This document shows positions 43,047 to 53,191 of a stretch of 64,000 nt of DNA, one piece after another; within the stretch, counting starts at the first letter, position 1; every line of letters starts with the position of its first letter. Below the pieces are notes generated by a model. It made no database searches. It saw only the letters and a list, made by a program, of their open reading frames with translations, and was not told where the DNA came from. This DNA is from Enterococcus sp. HY326 (GTDB lineage Bacteria > Bacillota > Bacilli > Lactobacillales > Enterococcaceae), in the NCBI RefSeq assembly GCF_026157065.1, contig NZ_JANLGQ010000002.1:186001-250000 (forward strand). The letters run 5' to 3'. A program made the position numbers and the translations under genes.

Positions 43047-43066
43047 TGTCCCATGAGTGTCCCATA
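43047..43066 (+). repeat. Paired TGTCCCAT direct repeats (right pair)
   Basis: TGTCCCATG at 43047-43055 and TGTCCCATA at 43058-43066, 55 bp after the integrase stop and 62 bp before ylqF. The 9-mer matches the pair at 19030-19050. Likely integrase arm sites; the core attachment site was not identified. Confidence 0.6.
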
Positions 43067-43128
43067 ACATAAAAACGTTCCATGTTGAAAACATATGAAA
43101 GCTTATAAAATAAGGAGAAAAACCAATA

Positions 43129-43998
43129 ATGAGTAATGAAGTAACAATACAATGGTTTCCCGGCCACATGGCCAAAGCACGGCGGGAAGTCTCTGAAAAA
43201 TTAAAATATGTGGATATTGTCTTTGAGCTGGTGGATGCCCGGCTACCTTTATCTTCAAGAAATCCGATGTTGGACCAAATTATTCAGCAAAAGCCGCGGT
43301 TAGTCTTGTTAAATAAAGCAGATTTAGCGGACCCTAAACAGACTCAGCTGTGGGTTCAGTATTTTAAAAATCAAGGTGCCAAGGCCTTAGCAATTAATGC
43401 TCAGGATAATCAAGGGACTAAAAAAATTATTCCGACTGCTAAAGAAGCCTTGGCGGAAAAAATTGCTAGAGATAAAGCGCGGGGACTAAAGCCTCGGGCG
43501 ATTCGAGCGATGGTCATTGGTATTCCAAATGTTGGCAAGTCCACGCTGATGAATCGTCTAGTTGGAAAAAAAATTGCCGTGACAGGGAACAAGCCTGGTG
43601 TCACGAAGGGTCAGCAATGGCTGCGGATGGGTGCTGATTTAGAATTATTAGACACACCGGGAATTTTATGGCCGAAGTTTGAAGATGTTGAGATTGGTAA
43701 AAAATTGGCTTTAACAGGTGCCATTAAAGACCAATTGATTCATCTGGATGATATGGCCCTTTATGGCTTGGAATTTTTTAGCCGGTTTTATCCTGAACGC
43801 TTGCAGGAGCGCTATAGTTTTTCAGAAGAAGAAATCTTTTTGGCACCAGTTGAACAGCTCATGCTAATTACCAAAAAAAGAGGCTTTCGTGATGATTTTG
43901 AACGGGGCAGTGAGATGATTGTCCATGAGATTCGCGGGGGCAAATTAGGCGGCTATACGTTGGATCGCTACGAAGAATTTGGTGAAGCAAATGACTGA
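43129..43998 (+). CDS. ylqF: Ribosome biogenesis GTPase YlqF/RbgA
   Basis: This 289-residue GTPase has circularly permuted G motifs: NKAD (G4) near residue 64, then GIPNVGKST (G1) and DTPG (G3). It begins with the family signature IQWFPGHMAKARRE. RbgA is needed for late assembly of the 50S subunit. GGAG precedes the ATG. The start of the core gene block directly follows the integrase region. rnhB starts inside its last codons. Confidence 0.96.
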   Translation: MSNEVTIQWFPGHMAKARREVSEKLKYVDIVFELVDARLPLSSRNPMLDQIIQQKPRLVLLNKADLADPKQTQLWVQYFKNQGAKALAINAQDNQGTKKIIPTAKEALAEKIARDKARGLKPRAIRAMVIGIPNVGKSTLMNRLVGKKIAVTGNKPGVTKGQQWLRMGADLELLDTPGILWPKFEDVEIGKKLALTGAIKDQLIHLDDMALYGLEFFSRFYPERLQERYSFSEEEIFLAPVEQLMLITKKRGFRDDFERGSEMIVHEIRGGKLGGYTLDRYEEFGEAND

Positions 43999-44761
43999 GA
44001 AGCCAACCTCTATTGCAGAAATAAAAAAACAATTAGCTGAGATTTCTGATGTAAAGGACAGTCGCATCCAACTTTGGCAAAATGATTCCCGCAAGGGCGT
44101 TCAAACAGCCCTTAACCAATGGCAAAATCGCTTGGCAAAAAAAGCTCAGCTTATTGAAAATTATCAAAAAATGCAGGAGTTTGAAAAGCTGGCTTACCTC
44201 AAGGGCTACAAGTATATTGCCGGGATTGATGAAGTCGGTCGTGGTCCTTTAGCTGGCCCGGTGGTGAGTGCGGCAGTCATTTTGAAATCAGATGCCAATT
44301 TAGTTGGCATCAATGATTCCAAACAGCTTTCCCAGCAAAAGAGAGCGGCTCTTTTATTAGAAATAAAAAAACAAGCGGTCGCAATCGGTGTCGGTATCAT
44401 TGAGGCGGAGGTAATCGATCAGGTCAATATTTATGAAGCGACGAAGCTGGCGATGCAGGCGGCGATTGATCAGTTAGAACCGCAGCCTGATTTTTTATTA
44501 ATCGATGCCATGAAGCTTGCCAATAATCTTCCCCAAGAAAATTTGATAAAAGGGGATGCCCGCTCGATTTCGATTGCAGCGGCAAGTATTGTTGCCAAGG
44601 AAACACGGGATCAAATGATGCAGGAGTTTGCGGAAGTTTACCCCGGCTACGGCTTTGAAAAAAATGCCGGCTATGGCACGAAGGAACACTTAGCTGGTTT
44701 AGAAAAATTCGGTATCACGGCAATTCACCGCCGCAGTTTTGCGCCTATTAAGGATATGTAA
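43991..44761 (+). CDS. rnhB: Ribonuclease HII
   Basis: The 256-residue protein has the RNase HII motif GIDEVGRGPLAGPVV with its catalytic Asp-Glu pair, LIDAMKL with the third acidic residue, and SIAAASIVAKETRD. It cuts RNA in RNA-DNA hybrids, including single ribonucleotides. The ATG at 43991 overlaps the ylqF stop by 8 bp, so the two are translationally coupled. Confidence 0.96.
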   Translation: MTEKPTSIAEIKKQLAEISDVKDSRIQLWQNDSRKGVQTALNQWQNRLAKKAQLIENYQKMQEFEKLAYLKGYKYIAGIDEVGRGPLAGPVVSAAVILKSDANLVGINDSKQLSQQKRAALLLEIKKQAVAIGVGIIEAEVIDQVNIYEATKLAMQAAIDQLEPQPDFLLIDAMKLANNLPQENLIKGDARSISIAAASIVAKETRDQMMQEFAEVYPGYGFEKNAGYGTKEHLAGLEKFGITAIHRRSFAPIKDM

Positions 44762-44771
44762 GATGAAAGAA

Positions 44772-44821
44772 TCTTTTTTCTGCGAATACTATTGAAAGTA
44801 TTTCAGAAAAGAGGTTTTTTT
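44772..44821 (+). promoter_or_regulatory. Terminator-like hairpin covering the dprA ribosome binding site
   Basis: AATACT (44785-44790) pairs with AGTATT (44797-44802). The stem extends through CTTTTTTCTG (44773-44782) pairing with CAGAAAAGAGG (44804-44814), with one bulged base. Seven T follow (44815-44821), directly before the dprA ATG. The right arm contains the dprA Shine-Dalgarno AAAGAGG, so the fold could stop transcription after rnhB and block dprA translation. Confidence 0.7.
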
Positions 44822-45682
44822 ATGTTAAAGGAATTAAAAAAATTAGTGTTACAGTTGGTTTATTGCAGAGGAATTGGTAATCTTGGTCGGCTTAAGGTCC
44901 TGCGTTTTTGTCTAGCAAATGAGACGACCCAGCTGAGTTTGTATGAGATTCAGCGGATTGCTCGGATTGAGAAGTATCGTTTGGATTTTTACGATTCTTG
45001 GCCCAAAGCGCAAATTATGGCGGAAAAGAATCAGCGACCTTTTTTTACCATTTTGGATGAAGAGTATCCTTTATTTTTGCAGGAAATTTATAATCCGCCA
45101 AGCTTGCTTTTTTATCAAGGCAATTTGGATTTTTTGAAAACGCCGGCTCTGGCAATTGTCGGTACACGGGATGCCTCTGAGCAGGCTGGCAAAGTTGTCC
45201 AGCAGGTATTGCCGGAATTGATTGAACATAATTTTACAATTGTCAGCGGCTTAGCTAAAGGTGTCGATAGTCTAGCCCATAAACTGACGGTAACCAAACA
45301 GGGGCGAACGATTGCGGTCGTCGGCTGCGGTTTGGATCGAACCTATCCCAAGGAAAATTATTATTTGCAAAAGAAATTAGCGGAGGAACATCTAATTTTA
45401 TCTGAATACCCTGATGGCACTCAGCCGCTACGGTATCATTTTCCAATGCGCAATCGAATTATTGCAGGATTAACCGTGGGGACTTGCGTTGTCGAAGCTA
45501 GACAACGCAGCGGTTCGCTGATTACGGCACAGATGGCGTTAGACTTTGGCCGGGAAGTTTTTGCATTTCCGGGAGCCTGCGATAATCCTCGGGCCACTGG
45601 TTGTTTGCAGCTACTTCAAGAAGGCGCAAAATGTGTGATTTCGACGCAAGATATTTTGGATGAGCTGACACCGTATTTGTAA
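44822..45682 (+). CDS. dprA: DNA processing protein DprA
   Basis: This 286-residue protein has the DprA Rossmann core with IVGTRDASEQ, IVSGLAKGVDSLAH and the FPMRNRIIAGL motif. DprA binds incoming single-stranded DNA and loads RecA during transformation. The ATG at 44822 is chosen over the frame from 44792, because AAAGAGG lies before it and the family starts near here. That binding site is within a strong hairpin. Confidence 0.95.
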   Translation: MLKELKKLVLQLVYCRGIGNLGRLKVLRFCLANETTQLSLYEIQRIARIEKYRLDFYDSWPKAQIMAEKNQRPFFTILDEEYPLFLQEIYNPPSLLFYQGNLDFLKTPALAIVGTRDASEQAGKVVQQVLPELIEHNFTIVSGLAKGVDSLAHKLTVTKQGRTIAVVGCGLDRTYPKENYYLQKKLAEEHLILSEYPDGTQPLRYHFPMRNRIIAGLTVGTCVVEARQRSGSLITAQMALDFGREVFAFPGACDNPRATGCLQLLQEGAKCVISTQDILDELTPYL

Positions 45683-45742
45683 AAAAATCCCAAAAATAGT
45701 TTAAAAAAGAAGCTGTATTTTTCTTCAGCAAATTTTCTCTCC

Positions 45743-45771
45743 TTGACAAATGTTTTTTCAATCGCTATCAT
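45743..45771 (+). promoter_or_regulatory. Promoter of topA
   Basis: TTGACA (45743-45748) and TATCAT (45766-45771) are 17 bp apart, 72 bp upstream of the topA start. Confidence 0.8.
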
Positions 45772-45843
45772 AGGCTACGATTTGTAACATGTCTTCCAAG
45801 TGCTCTATATAATAGAAGAAAAAGAAAAGAGGTAGCCCAATAT

Positions 45844-47919
45844 ATGGCTTATAAATACTTAGTTATCGTGGAATCACCAGCTAAGGCAAAAACAATTGAA
45901 AAATATTTGGGGAAAAATTATAAGGTTGTGGCCAGTGTCGGACACGTCCGAGATTTACCAAAAAGTAAAATGGGAGTCGATTTTGAAAATAATTTTGAAC
46001 CCCATTATATTTCGATTCGTGGTAAAGGTGACGTTATCAAAGGCTTGAAGTCGGCAGCTAAAAAAGCTGAAAAAGTTTATCTCGCAAGTGACCCGGATAG
46101 AGAAGGGGAAGCCATTGCTTGGCATTTGGCTTTTCTATTAGGTCTTGATTTAAAGGATAAAAATCGGGTAGTCTTTAATGAAATTACTAAAGATGCCGTT
46201 AAAGCAGCTTTTAAAGAACCACGAGCGATTGACTTAGACTTAGTGGATGCCCAACAAGCTCGCCGAGTTTTAGACCGAATCGTTGGCTATTCAATTAGTC
46301 CAATTTTATGGCGCAAGGTCAAAAAAGGCCTGAGTGCTGGCCGGGTGCAATCGATTGCCTTAAAGATGATTATTGACCGGGAACAGGAAATTCGTGATTT
46401 CATTCCAGAAGAATACTGGAGTGTCGATGGTAATTTTCAAAAATTAAAGAAAAAATTTAAAGCAAACTTCTGGGGCATGGACGGCAAAAAGAAAAAATTG
46501 CCGAATGCCGAGAGTGTTAAAGAAGTTACACAGCGGATTACCGGCAAAGACTTTGATGTTACCAAAGTTGAAAAGAAAGAACGTAAACGCAATCCAGCGT
46601 TGCCTTTTACTACCAGTAGCCTGCAACAAGAAGCAGCCCGCAAGCTAAATTTTAGGACTCGCAAGACTATGATGGTGGCTCAACAGCTGTATGAAGGAAT
46701 TAAAATTGGTCGGACCTCTGTCGGATTAATCACCTATATGCGGACGGACTCGACACGGATTGCTGACAGTGCGAAGGAAGAAGCAGCAGAGTTTATCGAA
46801 ACGACCTACGGCAAAGAATTTTCAGCCCATGGCCAACGGAAAACTAAAAACGCACAGGGGGCTCAAGATGCCCATGAAGCGATTCGTCCTTCAAGCACCC
46901 TGCGGACACCGCAGGAAATGGAAAAATATTTAGACAAAGATCAGATGAAACTCTATTCTTTGATTTGGTCTCGCTTTGTTGCTAGCCAAATGACGCCGGC
47001 GATTTTAGACACGATGAAGGTGACTCTTAATCAAAATGATGTCATTTTTATCGCTAATGGGTCTAAAGTGAAATTCCAAGGCTTTATGAAGGTGTATATC
47101 GAAGGTCGTGATGATGGTAAGGAGGAAAAGGATAATATCTTGCCAGATTTAGCCGAAGGAGATATTGTTCAATCTGTAGACATTGAACCGAAACAACATT
47201 TTACCCAGCCGCCTGCTCGTTTCAGTGAAGCGACGCTCATCAGAACGTTGGAGGAAAATGGTGTCGGCCGTCCGTCAACTTATGCACCAACTTTAGATAC
47301 CATTCAACGTCGCTATTATGTGAAGCTCACGCAAAAACGTTTTGAGCCTTCTGAGCTAGGGGAGATTGTCAATTCATTAATCGTCGAATTTTTCCCAAAT
47401 ATTGTCGATGTTCACTTTACGGCTTCGATGGAATCTGATTTGGATAGCGTCGAAGAAGGCAAGGAAGAATGGGTCAAAGTTATCGACCGCTTCTACGGAC
47501 CTTTTGAAAAAGAACTGACAACAGCGGAAGAAAAAATTGAAAAAATTCAAATTAAAGATGAGCCTGCTGGCTTTGACTGTGATGTTTGCGGACATCCAAT
47601 GGTGATTAAACTCGGTCGTTACGGCAAGTTTTACGCCTGCAGTAACTTTCCAGATTGCCGCAACACCAAGCCGATTATTAAAGAAATCGGTGTGACCTGT
47701 CCTGTCTGTCTTGAAGGCCAGGTTGTCGAACGCAAATCGAAAAAAAATCGTTTGTTCTACGGTTGTACCCGTTATCCTGATTGTGATTTCACCTCTTGGG
47801 ATAAACCAGTTGGCCGGGATTGTCCAAAGTGTGGCAAGTACCTTGTAGAGAAAAAAGTTAAGGGCGGCAAACAAGTCGTCTGTATCAACGGGGACTACGA
47901 AGAAGACGTGCAAAAATAA
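45844..47919 (+). CDS. topA: DNA topoisomerase I
   Basis: The 691-residue type IA topoisomerase has an N-terminal Toprim domain ([29 protein letters not shown]), the active-site tyrosine in [12 protein letters not shown], and three C-terminal zinc-ribbon modules (cysteine pairs in CDVCG...CSNFPDC, CPVC...CTRYPDC and CPKCG). It relaxes negative supercoils. The last module has a less regular distal pair. Length and domains are complete. Confidence 0.97.
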   Translation: MAYKYLVIVESPAKAKTIEKYLGKNYKVVASVGHVRDLPKSKMGVDFENNFEPHYISIRGKGDVIKGLKSAAKKAEKVYLASDPDREGEAIAWHLAFLLGLDLKDKNRVVFNEITKDAVKAAFKEPRAIDLDLVDAQQARRVLDRIVGYSISPILWRKVKKGLSAGRVQSIALKMIIDREQEIRDFIPEEYWSVDGNFQKLKKKFKANFWGMDGKKKKLPNAESVKEVTQRITGKDFDVTKVEKKERKRNPALPFTTSSLQQEAARKLNFRTRKTMMVAQQLYEGIKIGRTSVGLITYMRTDSTRIADSAKEEAAEFIETTYGKEFSAHGQRKTKNAQGAQDAHEAIRPSSTLRTPQEMEKYLDKDQMKLYSLIWSRFVASQMTPAILDTMKVTLNQNDVIFIANGSKVKFQGFMKVYIEGRDDGKEEKDNILPDLAEGDIVQSVDIEPKQHFTQPPARFSEATLIRTLEENGVGRPSTYAPTLDTIQRRYYVKLTQKRFEPSELGEIVNSLIVEFFPNIVDVHFTASMESDLDSVEEGKEEWVKVIDRFYGPFEKELTTAEEKIEKIQIKDEPAGFDCDVCGHPMVIKLGRYGKFYACSNFPDCRNTKPIIKEIGVTCPVCLEGQVVERKSKKNRLFYGCTRYPDCDFTSWDKPVGRDCPKCGKYLVEKKVKGGKQVVCINGDYEEDVQK

Positions 47920-47928
47920 ATATAAGTT

Positions 47929-47998
47929 AAAATTGGTGCATTTCACAAATTGTTTCGATATGATACAATCAGTGAACATGTACCAATTTTATTTTTTT
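47929..47998 (+). terminator. Terminator/attenuator between topA and trmFO
   Basis: AAAATTGGTGCA (47929-47940) pairs with TGTACCAATTTT (47979-47990), with one G-T pair, followed by ATTTTTTT. The 38-nt loop contains a TACAAT sequence that may be a -10 for trmFO. Confidence 0.6.
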
Positions 47999-48014
47999 AA
48001 AGTGAGGGAAAAAG

Positions 48015-49322
48015 ATGTATCCATCTGTAAATGTTATCGGAGCGGGTCTGGCCGGCAGTGAGGCTGCTTGGCAAATTGCCGAAAGTGGTGTACCCGTCCA
48101 TTTAATTGAAATGCGTCCGGTGAAGCAAACACCGGCTCACCAAACTGAAAATTTCGCAGAATTAGTCTGCTCAAATTCTTTGCGGGGCAATAGCTTGGCC
48201 AATGCGGTCGGCGTCTTAAAAGAAGAAATGCGCCGGTTAAATTCAGTGGTCATTACGTCAGCCGATGCCACAGCGGTCCCCGCTGGTGGTGCGTTAGCGG
48301 TGGACCGAGATACTTTTTCTGAAATGATTACCAACCGGGTGAAAAATCATCCGCTCGTAACGGTGGTCAATGAAGAAATAACTGAGATTCCAGAAGGGAT
48401 TACCGTTATTGCGACAGGTCCGTTGACTTCTGAAGGATTGAGCCAAGCAATTAAAGAGTTTAACGGCTCAGATGGCTTTTATTTTTACGATGCTGCTGCT
48501 CCAATCATTGATAAAAATACGATTGATATGGACAAGGTGTATCTGAAATCCCGCTACGACAAAGGGGAGGCTGCTTATCTAAACTGTCCAATGACCGAAG
48601 AAGAGTTTAAAGCCTTCCATGAAGCCTTGGTGGCAGCTGAGGTTGTGCCACTGCGAGAATTTGAAAAAGAAAAATATTTTGAAGGCTGCATGCCCATTGA
48701 AGTGATGGCAGAGCGGGGCTTTAAAACGATGCTCTTTGGTCCGATGAAACCCGTTGGCTTAGAAGATCCGAAGACCGGCAAACGACCATACGCTGTCATT
48801 CAATTGCGCCAAGACAACGCAGCTGCGTCTTTATACAATATTGTCGGTTTTCAAACCCATTTGAAATGGGGAGAACAAAAACGAGTTTTTCAAATGATTC
48901 CTGGTTTAGAAAATGCCGAATTTGTCCGCTATGGTGTGATGCATCGCAATAGCTTTATGAATTCACCAGAGCTATTAAAGCCAACCTATCAGTCAGTCAA
49001 GCGGGATGATTTATTTTTTGCCGGACAAATGACAGGTGTGGAGGGCTATGTGGAGAGTGCTGCCAGTGGTTTATTGGCTGGGACTAATGCGGCTCGTCTC
49101 GCAAAAGGTTTGGCGCCGATTGAAATGCCGCAGGAATCCGCTATCGGTTCCATGGCCTATTACATTACTCATGCAGCTGGTAAACATTTCCAACCGATGA
49201 ATGCCAACTTTGGTTTGTTCCCTGAGTTACCTGAAAGAATTCGCGATAAAAAAGAACGCTATGCGGCCTTAGCTGAGCGAGCTTTAAATGCAGTAGCAGA
49301 TATGACGACAGCAGCTGAATAA
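48015..49322 (+). CDS. trmFO: Methylenetetrahydrofolate-tRNA-(uracil-5-)-methyltransferase TrmFO
   Basis: The 435-residue flavoprotein has the FAD-binding [14 protein letters not shown] at residues 6-19 and the GidA-like CSNSLRG and GQMTGVEGY motifs. It methylates U54 of tRNA using methylenetetrahydrofolate and FADH2. AGTGAGGG precedes the ATG. It sits between topA and xerC, as in other Firmicutes. Confidence 0.97.
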   Translation: MYPSVNVIGAGLAGSEAAWQIAESGVPVHLIEMRPVKQTPAHQTENFAELVCSNSLRGNSLANAVGVLKEEMRRLNSVVITSADATAVPAGGALAVDRDTFSEMITNRVKNHPLVTVVNEEITEIPEGITVIATGPLTSEGLSQAIKEFNGSDGFYFYDAAAPIIDKNTIDMDKVYLKSRYDKGEAAYLNCPMTEEEFKAFHEALVAAEVVPLREFEKEKYFEGCMPIEVMAERGFKTMLFGPMKPVGLEDPKTGKRPYAVIQLRQDNAAASLYNIVGFQTHLKWGEQKRVFQMIPGLENAEFVRYGVMHRNSFMNSPELLKPTYQSVKRDDLFFAGQMTGVEGYVESAASGLLAGTNAARLAKGLAPIEMPQESAIGSMAYYITHAAGKHFQPMNANFGLFPELPERIRDKKERYAALAERALNAVADMTTAAE

Positions 49323-49363
49323 GCAAGTTTGAAAAAAGTATTTAAGAAAAGCAGAGGGATTGT

Positions 49364-49981
49364 ATGCCAAAGACAACTTTTTTTAATTTATCAAAGGAAA
49401 AACAAGAGCGGATTTTTAAAGCGGCAGTCGGTGTCTTTTCAAATACACCGTTGCGGGAGGCGAAGGTTTCTGAAATTATTAAACAAGCTGATATTTCCCG
49501 TGGCGCTTTTTATAAATATTTTGAAAACGTCGATGACTTATTTCAGTGGACCTATCAGCAGATTAAAGTCGATGCCCATAACTTAATTTTCACGGCGCTT
49601 GAAAACACCAAGGGTGATTTGTTTTTGGCGCTGGAAATGTTTTTCTTAGATTTTTTAAAAAGTGTCGACAGCTCCCATTACCAAGGCTATTTCAAAGTTA
49701 TGATGCTCAATGGCGAAGTTGAACTAGATCAACAGGTCTTGGCAACGCCGCCAAATGGAGAAACCCAAGAAGTTGGCATTCAAAAACAATTTTTCACCTT
49801 GATTAATACCCGGGATTTAAAGCTGACAAATGGTCGGGAATACCAAGAGCTAGTCAATTTTATTATGGATATTATGCATCAGCTGATCAAACAGCATCTG
49901 ATTATGCATCAACCGTCAGAAAAAACCAAGGCGCAATTTCGCCAGCGACTTTTATGGATTGAAAATGGTGTGAAAAAATAA
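49364..49981 (+). CDS. TetR family transcriptional regulator
   Basis: This 205-residue protein has the TetR helix-turn-helix at residues about 10-57 (RIFKAAVGVFSNTPLREAKVSEIIKQADISRGAFYKYF), followed by an all-helical ligand domain unlike any I know. AGAGGG precedes the ATG. It lies 41 bp after trmFO, probably a lineage-specific insertion in the core block. The effector and targets are unknown; autoregulation is likely. Confidence 0.92.
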   Translation: MPKTTFFNLSKEKQERIFKAAVGVFSNTPLREAKVSEIIKQADISRGAFYKYFENVDDLFQWTYQQIKVDAHNLIFTALENTKGDLFLALEMFFLDFLKSVDSSHYQGYFKVMMLNGEVELDQQVLATPPNGETQEVGIQKQFFTLINTRDLKLTNGREYQELVNFIMDIMHQLIKQHLIMHQPSEKTKAQFRQRLLWIENGVKK

Positions 49982-49999
49982 ACGACTTAATATTTTTCG

Positions 50000-50039
50000 A
50001 AAGAGTTTTCCAGTTTCTTAACAGGAAGACTCTTTTTTT
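50000..50039 (+). terminator. Terminator after the TetR gene
   Basis: AAGAGTTTTCC (50001-50011) pairs with GGAAGACTCTT (50024-50034), with one G-T pair, and runs into T. Confidence 0.8.
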
Positions 50040-50159
50040 GAATTGCATAAATCGTAAAAATATTTAGAATTGTTTTATATGAGAGTTTAATTCTGACAAT
50101 TAAATTGTTTTCTAATATGGCTTGTGGTAGAGTTTAATTTAACGAAGGGAAGGATTGCG

Positions 50160-51059
50160 GTGACTGAAAAAAATTGGCCTTCAGAATTTTATCGGTATTT
50201 GCTCTTTGAACGGGGCTATTCTGAGAAAACACAACAGGCTTATCAAGAAGATGTAGAAGATTTTTTAGAATTCTTGCGCTTGTCTGGTGATGAAGAGTAT
50301 CTAAAAATTGACCATCTAGATGTCAGGGCTTACTTGGCGTTATTGGCGGAAAAAAAATACAGTCGAAATTCCCTGAGCCGTAAGATTGCCAGTCTACGTT
50401 CTTTTTATCAATTTTTATTGAAGCAGCAGGTCTTAGAAGAAAATCCCTTTTCTTATGTGCATCTAAAACGTGGCAGTATTCGGTTGCCCCGCTTTTTCTA
50501 CGAAGATGAGATGACGGCGCTTTTTGAAAGTGTCCAAGGGGAGAAGTCGCTGGATTTACGCAACCGAGCGCTTTTAGAGGTGCTTTATGGTTCAGGTCTG
50601 CGGCTAAGTGAAGCGGCTGATTTGGAAATGAAAGCTTTAGACTTTGATAATGAGGTCATGCTGATTCACGGAAAAGGGAACAAAGAACGTTATGTTCCGC
50701 TAGGTTCCTTTGCGGCAGATGCCCTCCAGGATTATTTTACTAATGGGCGTGAGCCGTTGATGAAAAAATATGGTCAAGAGCACAGCAAAGTCTTTATTAA
50801 TCATCGAGGTGAGGCGATTACCCCGACTGGGATTGAATATGTTTTAAATCAAGTCATCAAAAAAAGCAGTTTAAACAGTGACATCCATCCTCATATGTTG
50901 CGGCATACCTTTGCCACTCATTTATTAAACAATGGCGCAGATATGCGGACTGTGCAGGAACTATTGGGTCATGCCAATCTGTCGACAACACAAATATACG
51001 CTCATGTAACTAAGGAGAGTCTGCAAAAAAATTATCGCAACTTTCATCCTCGAGCCTGA
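50160..51059 (+). CDS. xerC: Tyrosine recombinase XerC
   Basis: The 299-residue protein has an N-terminal SAM-like core-binding domain (about 1-95) and a catalytic domain with all expected residues: Arg in GSGLRLSE, HxxR in HMLRHTFATHLL, GHANLSTT and Tyr in QIYAH. It resolves chromosome dimers at dif with XerD. The GTG at 50160 gives the standard XerC length; GAAGGGAAGG precedes it. Its place before hslV-hslU-codY is the Firmicutes arrangement. Confidence 0.95.
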   Translation: MTEKNWPSEFYRYLLFERGYSEKTQQAYQEDVEDFLEFLRLSGDEEYLKIDHLDVRAYLALLAEKKYSRNSLSRKIASLRSFYQFLLKQQVLEENPFSYVHLKRGSIRLPRFFYEDEMTALFESVQGEKSLDLRNRALLEVLYGSGLRLSEAADLEMKALDFDNEVMLIHGKGNKERYVPLGSFAADALQDYFTNGREPLMKKYGQEHSKVFINHRGEAITPTGIEYVLNQVIKKSSLNSDIHPHMLRHTFATHLLNNGADMRTVQELLGHANLSTTQIYAHVTKESLQKNYRNFHPRA

Positions 51060-51212
51060 TGCATTATTTGAACAGGCGCTTTATACTAACTATTCTAAGA
51101 TTTAAGTTCCTATTACTTCATTTTGAGTTCATCTGTTGGACTTATGTTAAAAGGAATCTAAATTTTAGCAATCTTTTGAAATTTAGCTAAATGCGATAAA
51201 GGAGATAGAACT

Positions 51213-51764
51213 ATGACAGAATCACAATTTCATTCAACAACAATTTGTGCCGTTGAATTAAACGGCAAATTTGCCATGGCGGGTGACGGCCAAGTAACAA
51301 TGGGGGAATCTGTTGTTATGAAGGGCACCGCTCGCAAGGTTCGGCGGATTTATAATGGCGAAGTGGTAGTCGGCTTTGCCGGCAGTGTGGCCGATGCCTT
51401 TACCTTAGAAGAAAAATTTGAAGCGAAGTTAAACGAATACAACGGCAATTTGCAACGGGCGGCCGTTGAATTAGCGCAGGAATGGCGGACGCAACAATCA
51501 ATGCAAAAACTTGAAGCCATGCTGATTGTTATGAACAAAGAAGAAATGCTACTTGTTTCTGGTACAGGTGAAGTGATTACTCCAGACGATGGCATTTTAG
51601 CAATTGGTTCTGGCGGCAATTTTGCTTTGTCCGCCGCTAGAGCGATGAAACGTTATACAAAACAAGAAATGACGGCCGCTGAAATTGCCAAAAATGCGCT
51701 GGAAATCGCCGCAGATATTTGTATTTTCACCAACCATAATATTATTGTCGAAGAAATTAAGTGA
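51213..51764 (+). CDS. hslV: ATP-dependent protease subunit HslV
   Basis: The 183-residue peptidase has a short propeptide (MTESQFHS), after which [21 protein letters not shown] starts the mature chain with the N-terminal threonine nucleophile. The [13 protein letters not shown] and [18 protein letters not shown] segments are the family norm. HslV forms a double hexameric ring capped by HslU. AAAGGAG precedes the ATG; hslU follows 9 bp later. Confidence 0.97.
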   Translation: MTESQFHSTTICAVELNGKFAMAGDGQVTMGESVVMKGTARKVRRIYNGEVVVGFAGSVADAFTLEEKFEAKLNEYNGNLQRAAVELAQEWRTQQSMQKLEAMLIVMNKEEMLLVSGTGEVITPDDGILAIGSGGNFALSAARAMKRYTKQEMTAAEIAKNALEIAADICIFTNHNIIVEEIK

Positions 51765-51773
51765 GGTTAAATC

Positions 51774-53168
51774 ATGACTGAATTAAATAAAACACCAAGA
51801 CAGATTGTCACAGAACTAGATGAATATATTGTCGGCCAACATGAGGCCAAAAAAGCAGTTGCGGTTGCCTTGCGCAATCGTTATCGCCGGTTACAATTGG
51901 ATGAGCAGATGCAAGAGGACATCACCCCAAAAAATATGCTGATGATTGGGCCAACCGGTGTTGGGAAAACGGAAATTGCCCGCCGTTTAGCCACAATTGT
52001 CGATGCGCCGTTTATCAAAGTGGAAGCGACTAAATTTACCGAAGTCGGCTATGTCGGCCGTGACGTTGAGTCAATGGTCCGGGATTTAGTGGAGAATGCT
52101 ATCCAAATTGTTGAAAAGCAACAGTATTCCGGTGTCTATAGCCAAGCGCTAAAAAGAGCTAACAATCGCTTGGTCAAAGTGTTAGTCCCCGGCTTGAAAA
52201 AAGAGCAAAAACAAAGCAATAACCAATTTGATCAGATGATGCAGATGTTTAACGCCGCACAAAAGCCAGAAGAACAAGAAGAAGTCACTGATGAAATCCG
52301 CGTAAATCGCAAAACTGTCTTAGAGCAATTGGAAAGAGGACAGCTGGATGAGCGGGAAGTCACCATTGAAGTCGATGAGGTTAAAAAATCTGCGCCGATG
52401 ATGAATAACGGACTTGAGCAGATGGGGATTGATTTAAATGAGACGCTAGGTGCATTGTCGCCAAAGAAAAAGATCGAACGGACAGTTACAGTTAAAGAGG
52501 CCCAAGAATTACTCGTCAAAGAAGAATCCTCCAAAATTGTCAATGATGCGGACATTCACAGTGCCGCAATTAAGCTCGCTGAGTCAAACGGAATTATTTT
52601 CATTGATGAAATGGATAAAATCACCTCTAAATCGCAACAATCCGGTGAAGTTTCTCGAGAAGGCGTACAGCGGGATATTTTGCCGATTGTTGAAGGTTCC
52701 CAAGTTAACACCAAATACGGAGCCATTCAAACGGACCATATTTTATTTATCGCTTCTGGGGCCTTCCATCTATCCAAACCAAGCGATTTAATTCCAGAAT
52801 TACAAGGACGGTTTCCAATCCGCGTTGAGCTGGATGATTTATCAGCAGAGGATTTTGTTAAAATTTTGACGGAACCAAATAATGCGTTGGTGAAACAATA
52901 TATCGCTTTAATTGGGACGGAAAATGTGACGGTTACTTTCACCAAAGAAGCTATTGAACGGATTGCGCAAATCGCCTTTGATGTCAATCGGGATACTGAC
53001 AATATCGGCGCTCGCCGCTTACACACGATTTTAGAAAAATTATTAGAAGATTTACTTTTTGAAGCACCAGATATGCAAATGGGAGAAATTACAATTACAG
53101 AGGCTTATGTCAACGAAAAACTAGACAGTATTGCCACCAATGAAGACCTAAGCCGCTTTATCTTATAA
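51774..53168 (+). CDS. hslU: ATP-dependent protease ATPase subunit HslU
   Basis: This 464-residue AAA+ unfoldase has Walker [14 protein letters not shown], the pore-loop [15 protein letters not shown], an inserted I-domain (about 110-245), Walker [11 protein letters not shown] and sensor II GARRLHT. It unfolds proteins and feeds them to HslV. The C-terminal FIL tail fits the HslV docking site. Confidence 0.97.
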   Translation: MTELNKTPRQIVTELDEYIVGQHEAKKAVAVALRNRYRRLQLDEQMQEDITPKNMLMIGPTGVGKTEIARRLATIVDAPFIKVEATKFTEVGYVGRDVESMVRDLVENAIQIVEKQQYSGVYSQALKRANNRLVKVLVPGLKKEQKQSNNQFDQMMQMFNAAQKPEEQEEVTDEIRVNRKTVLEQLERGQLDEREVTIEVDEVKKSAPMMNNGLEQMGIDLNETLGALSPKKKIERTVTVKEAQELLVKEESSKIVNDADIHSAAIKLAESNGIIFIDEMDKITSKSQQSGEVSREGVQRDILPIVEGSQVNTKYGAIQTDHILFIASGAFHLSKPSDLIPELQGRFPIRVELDDLSAEDFVKILTEPNNALVKQYIALIGTENVTVTFTKEAIERIAQIAFDVNRDTDNIGARRLHTILEKLLEDLLFEAPDMQMGEITITEAYVNEKLDSIATNEDLSRFIL

Positions 53169-53191
53169 TTTAAAAAATGGGAGGAAACACA

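Noticed and set aside
47377..47979. 200-codon ORF opposite topA
   Set aside because: It is a shadow of topA in the opposite strand, with no family resemblance.
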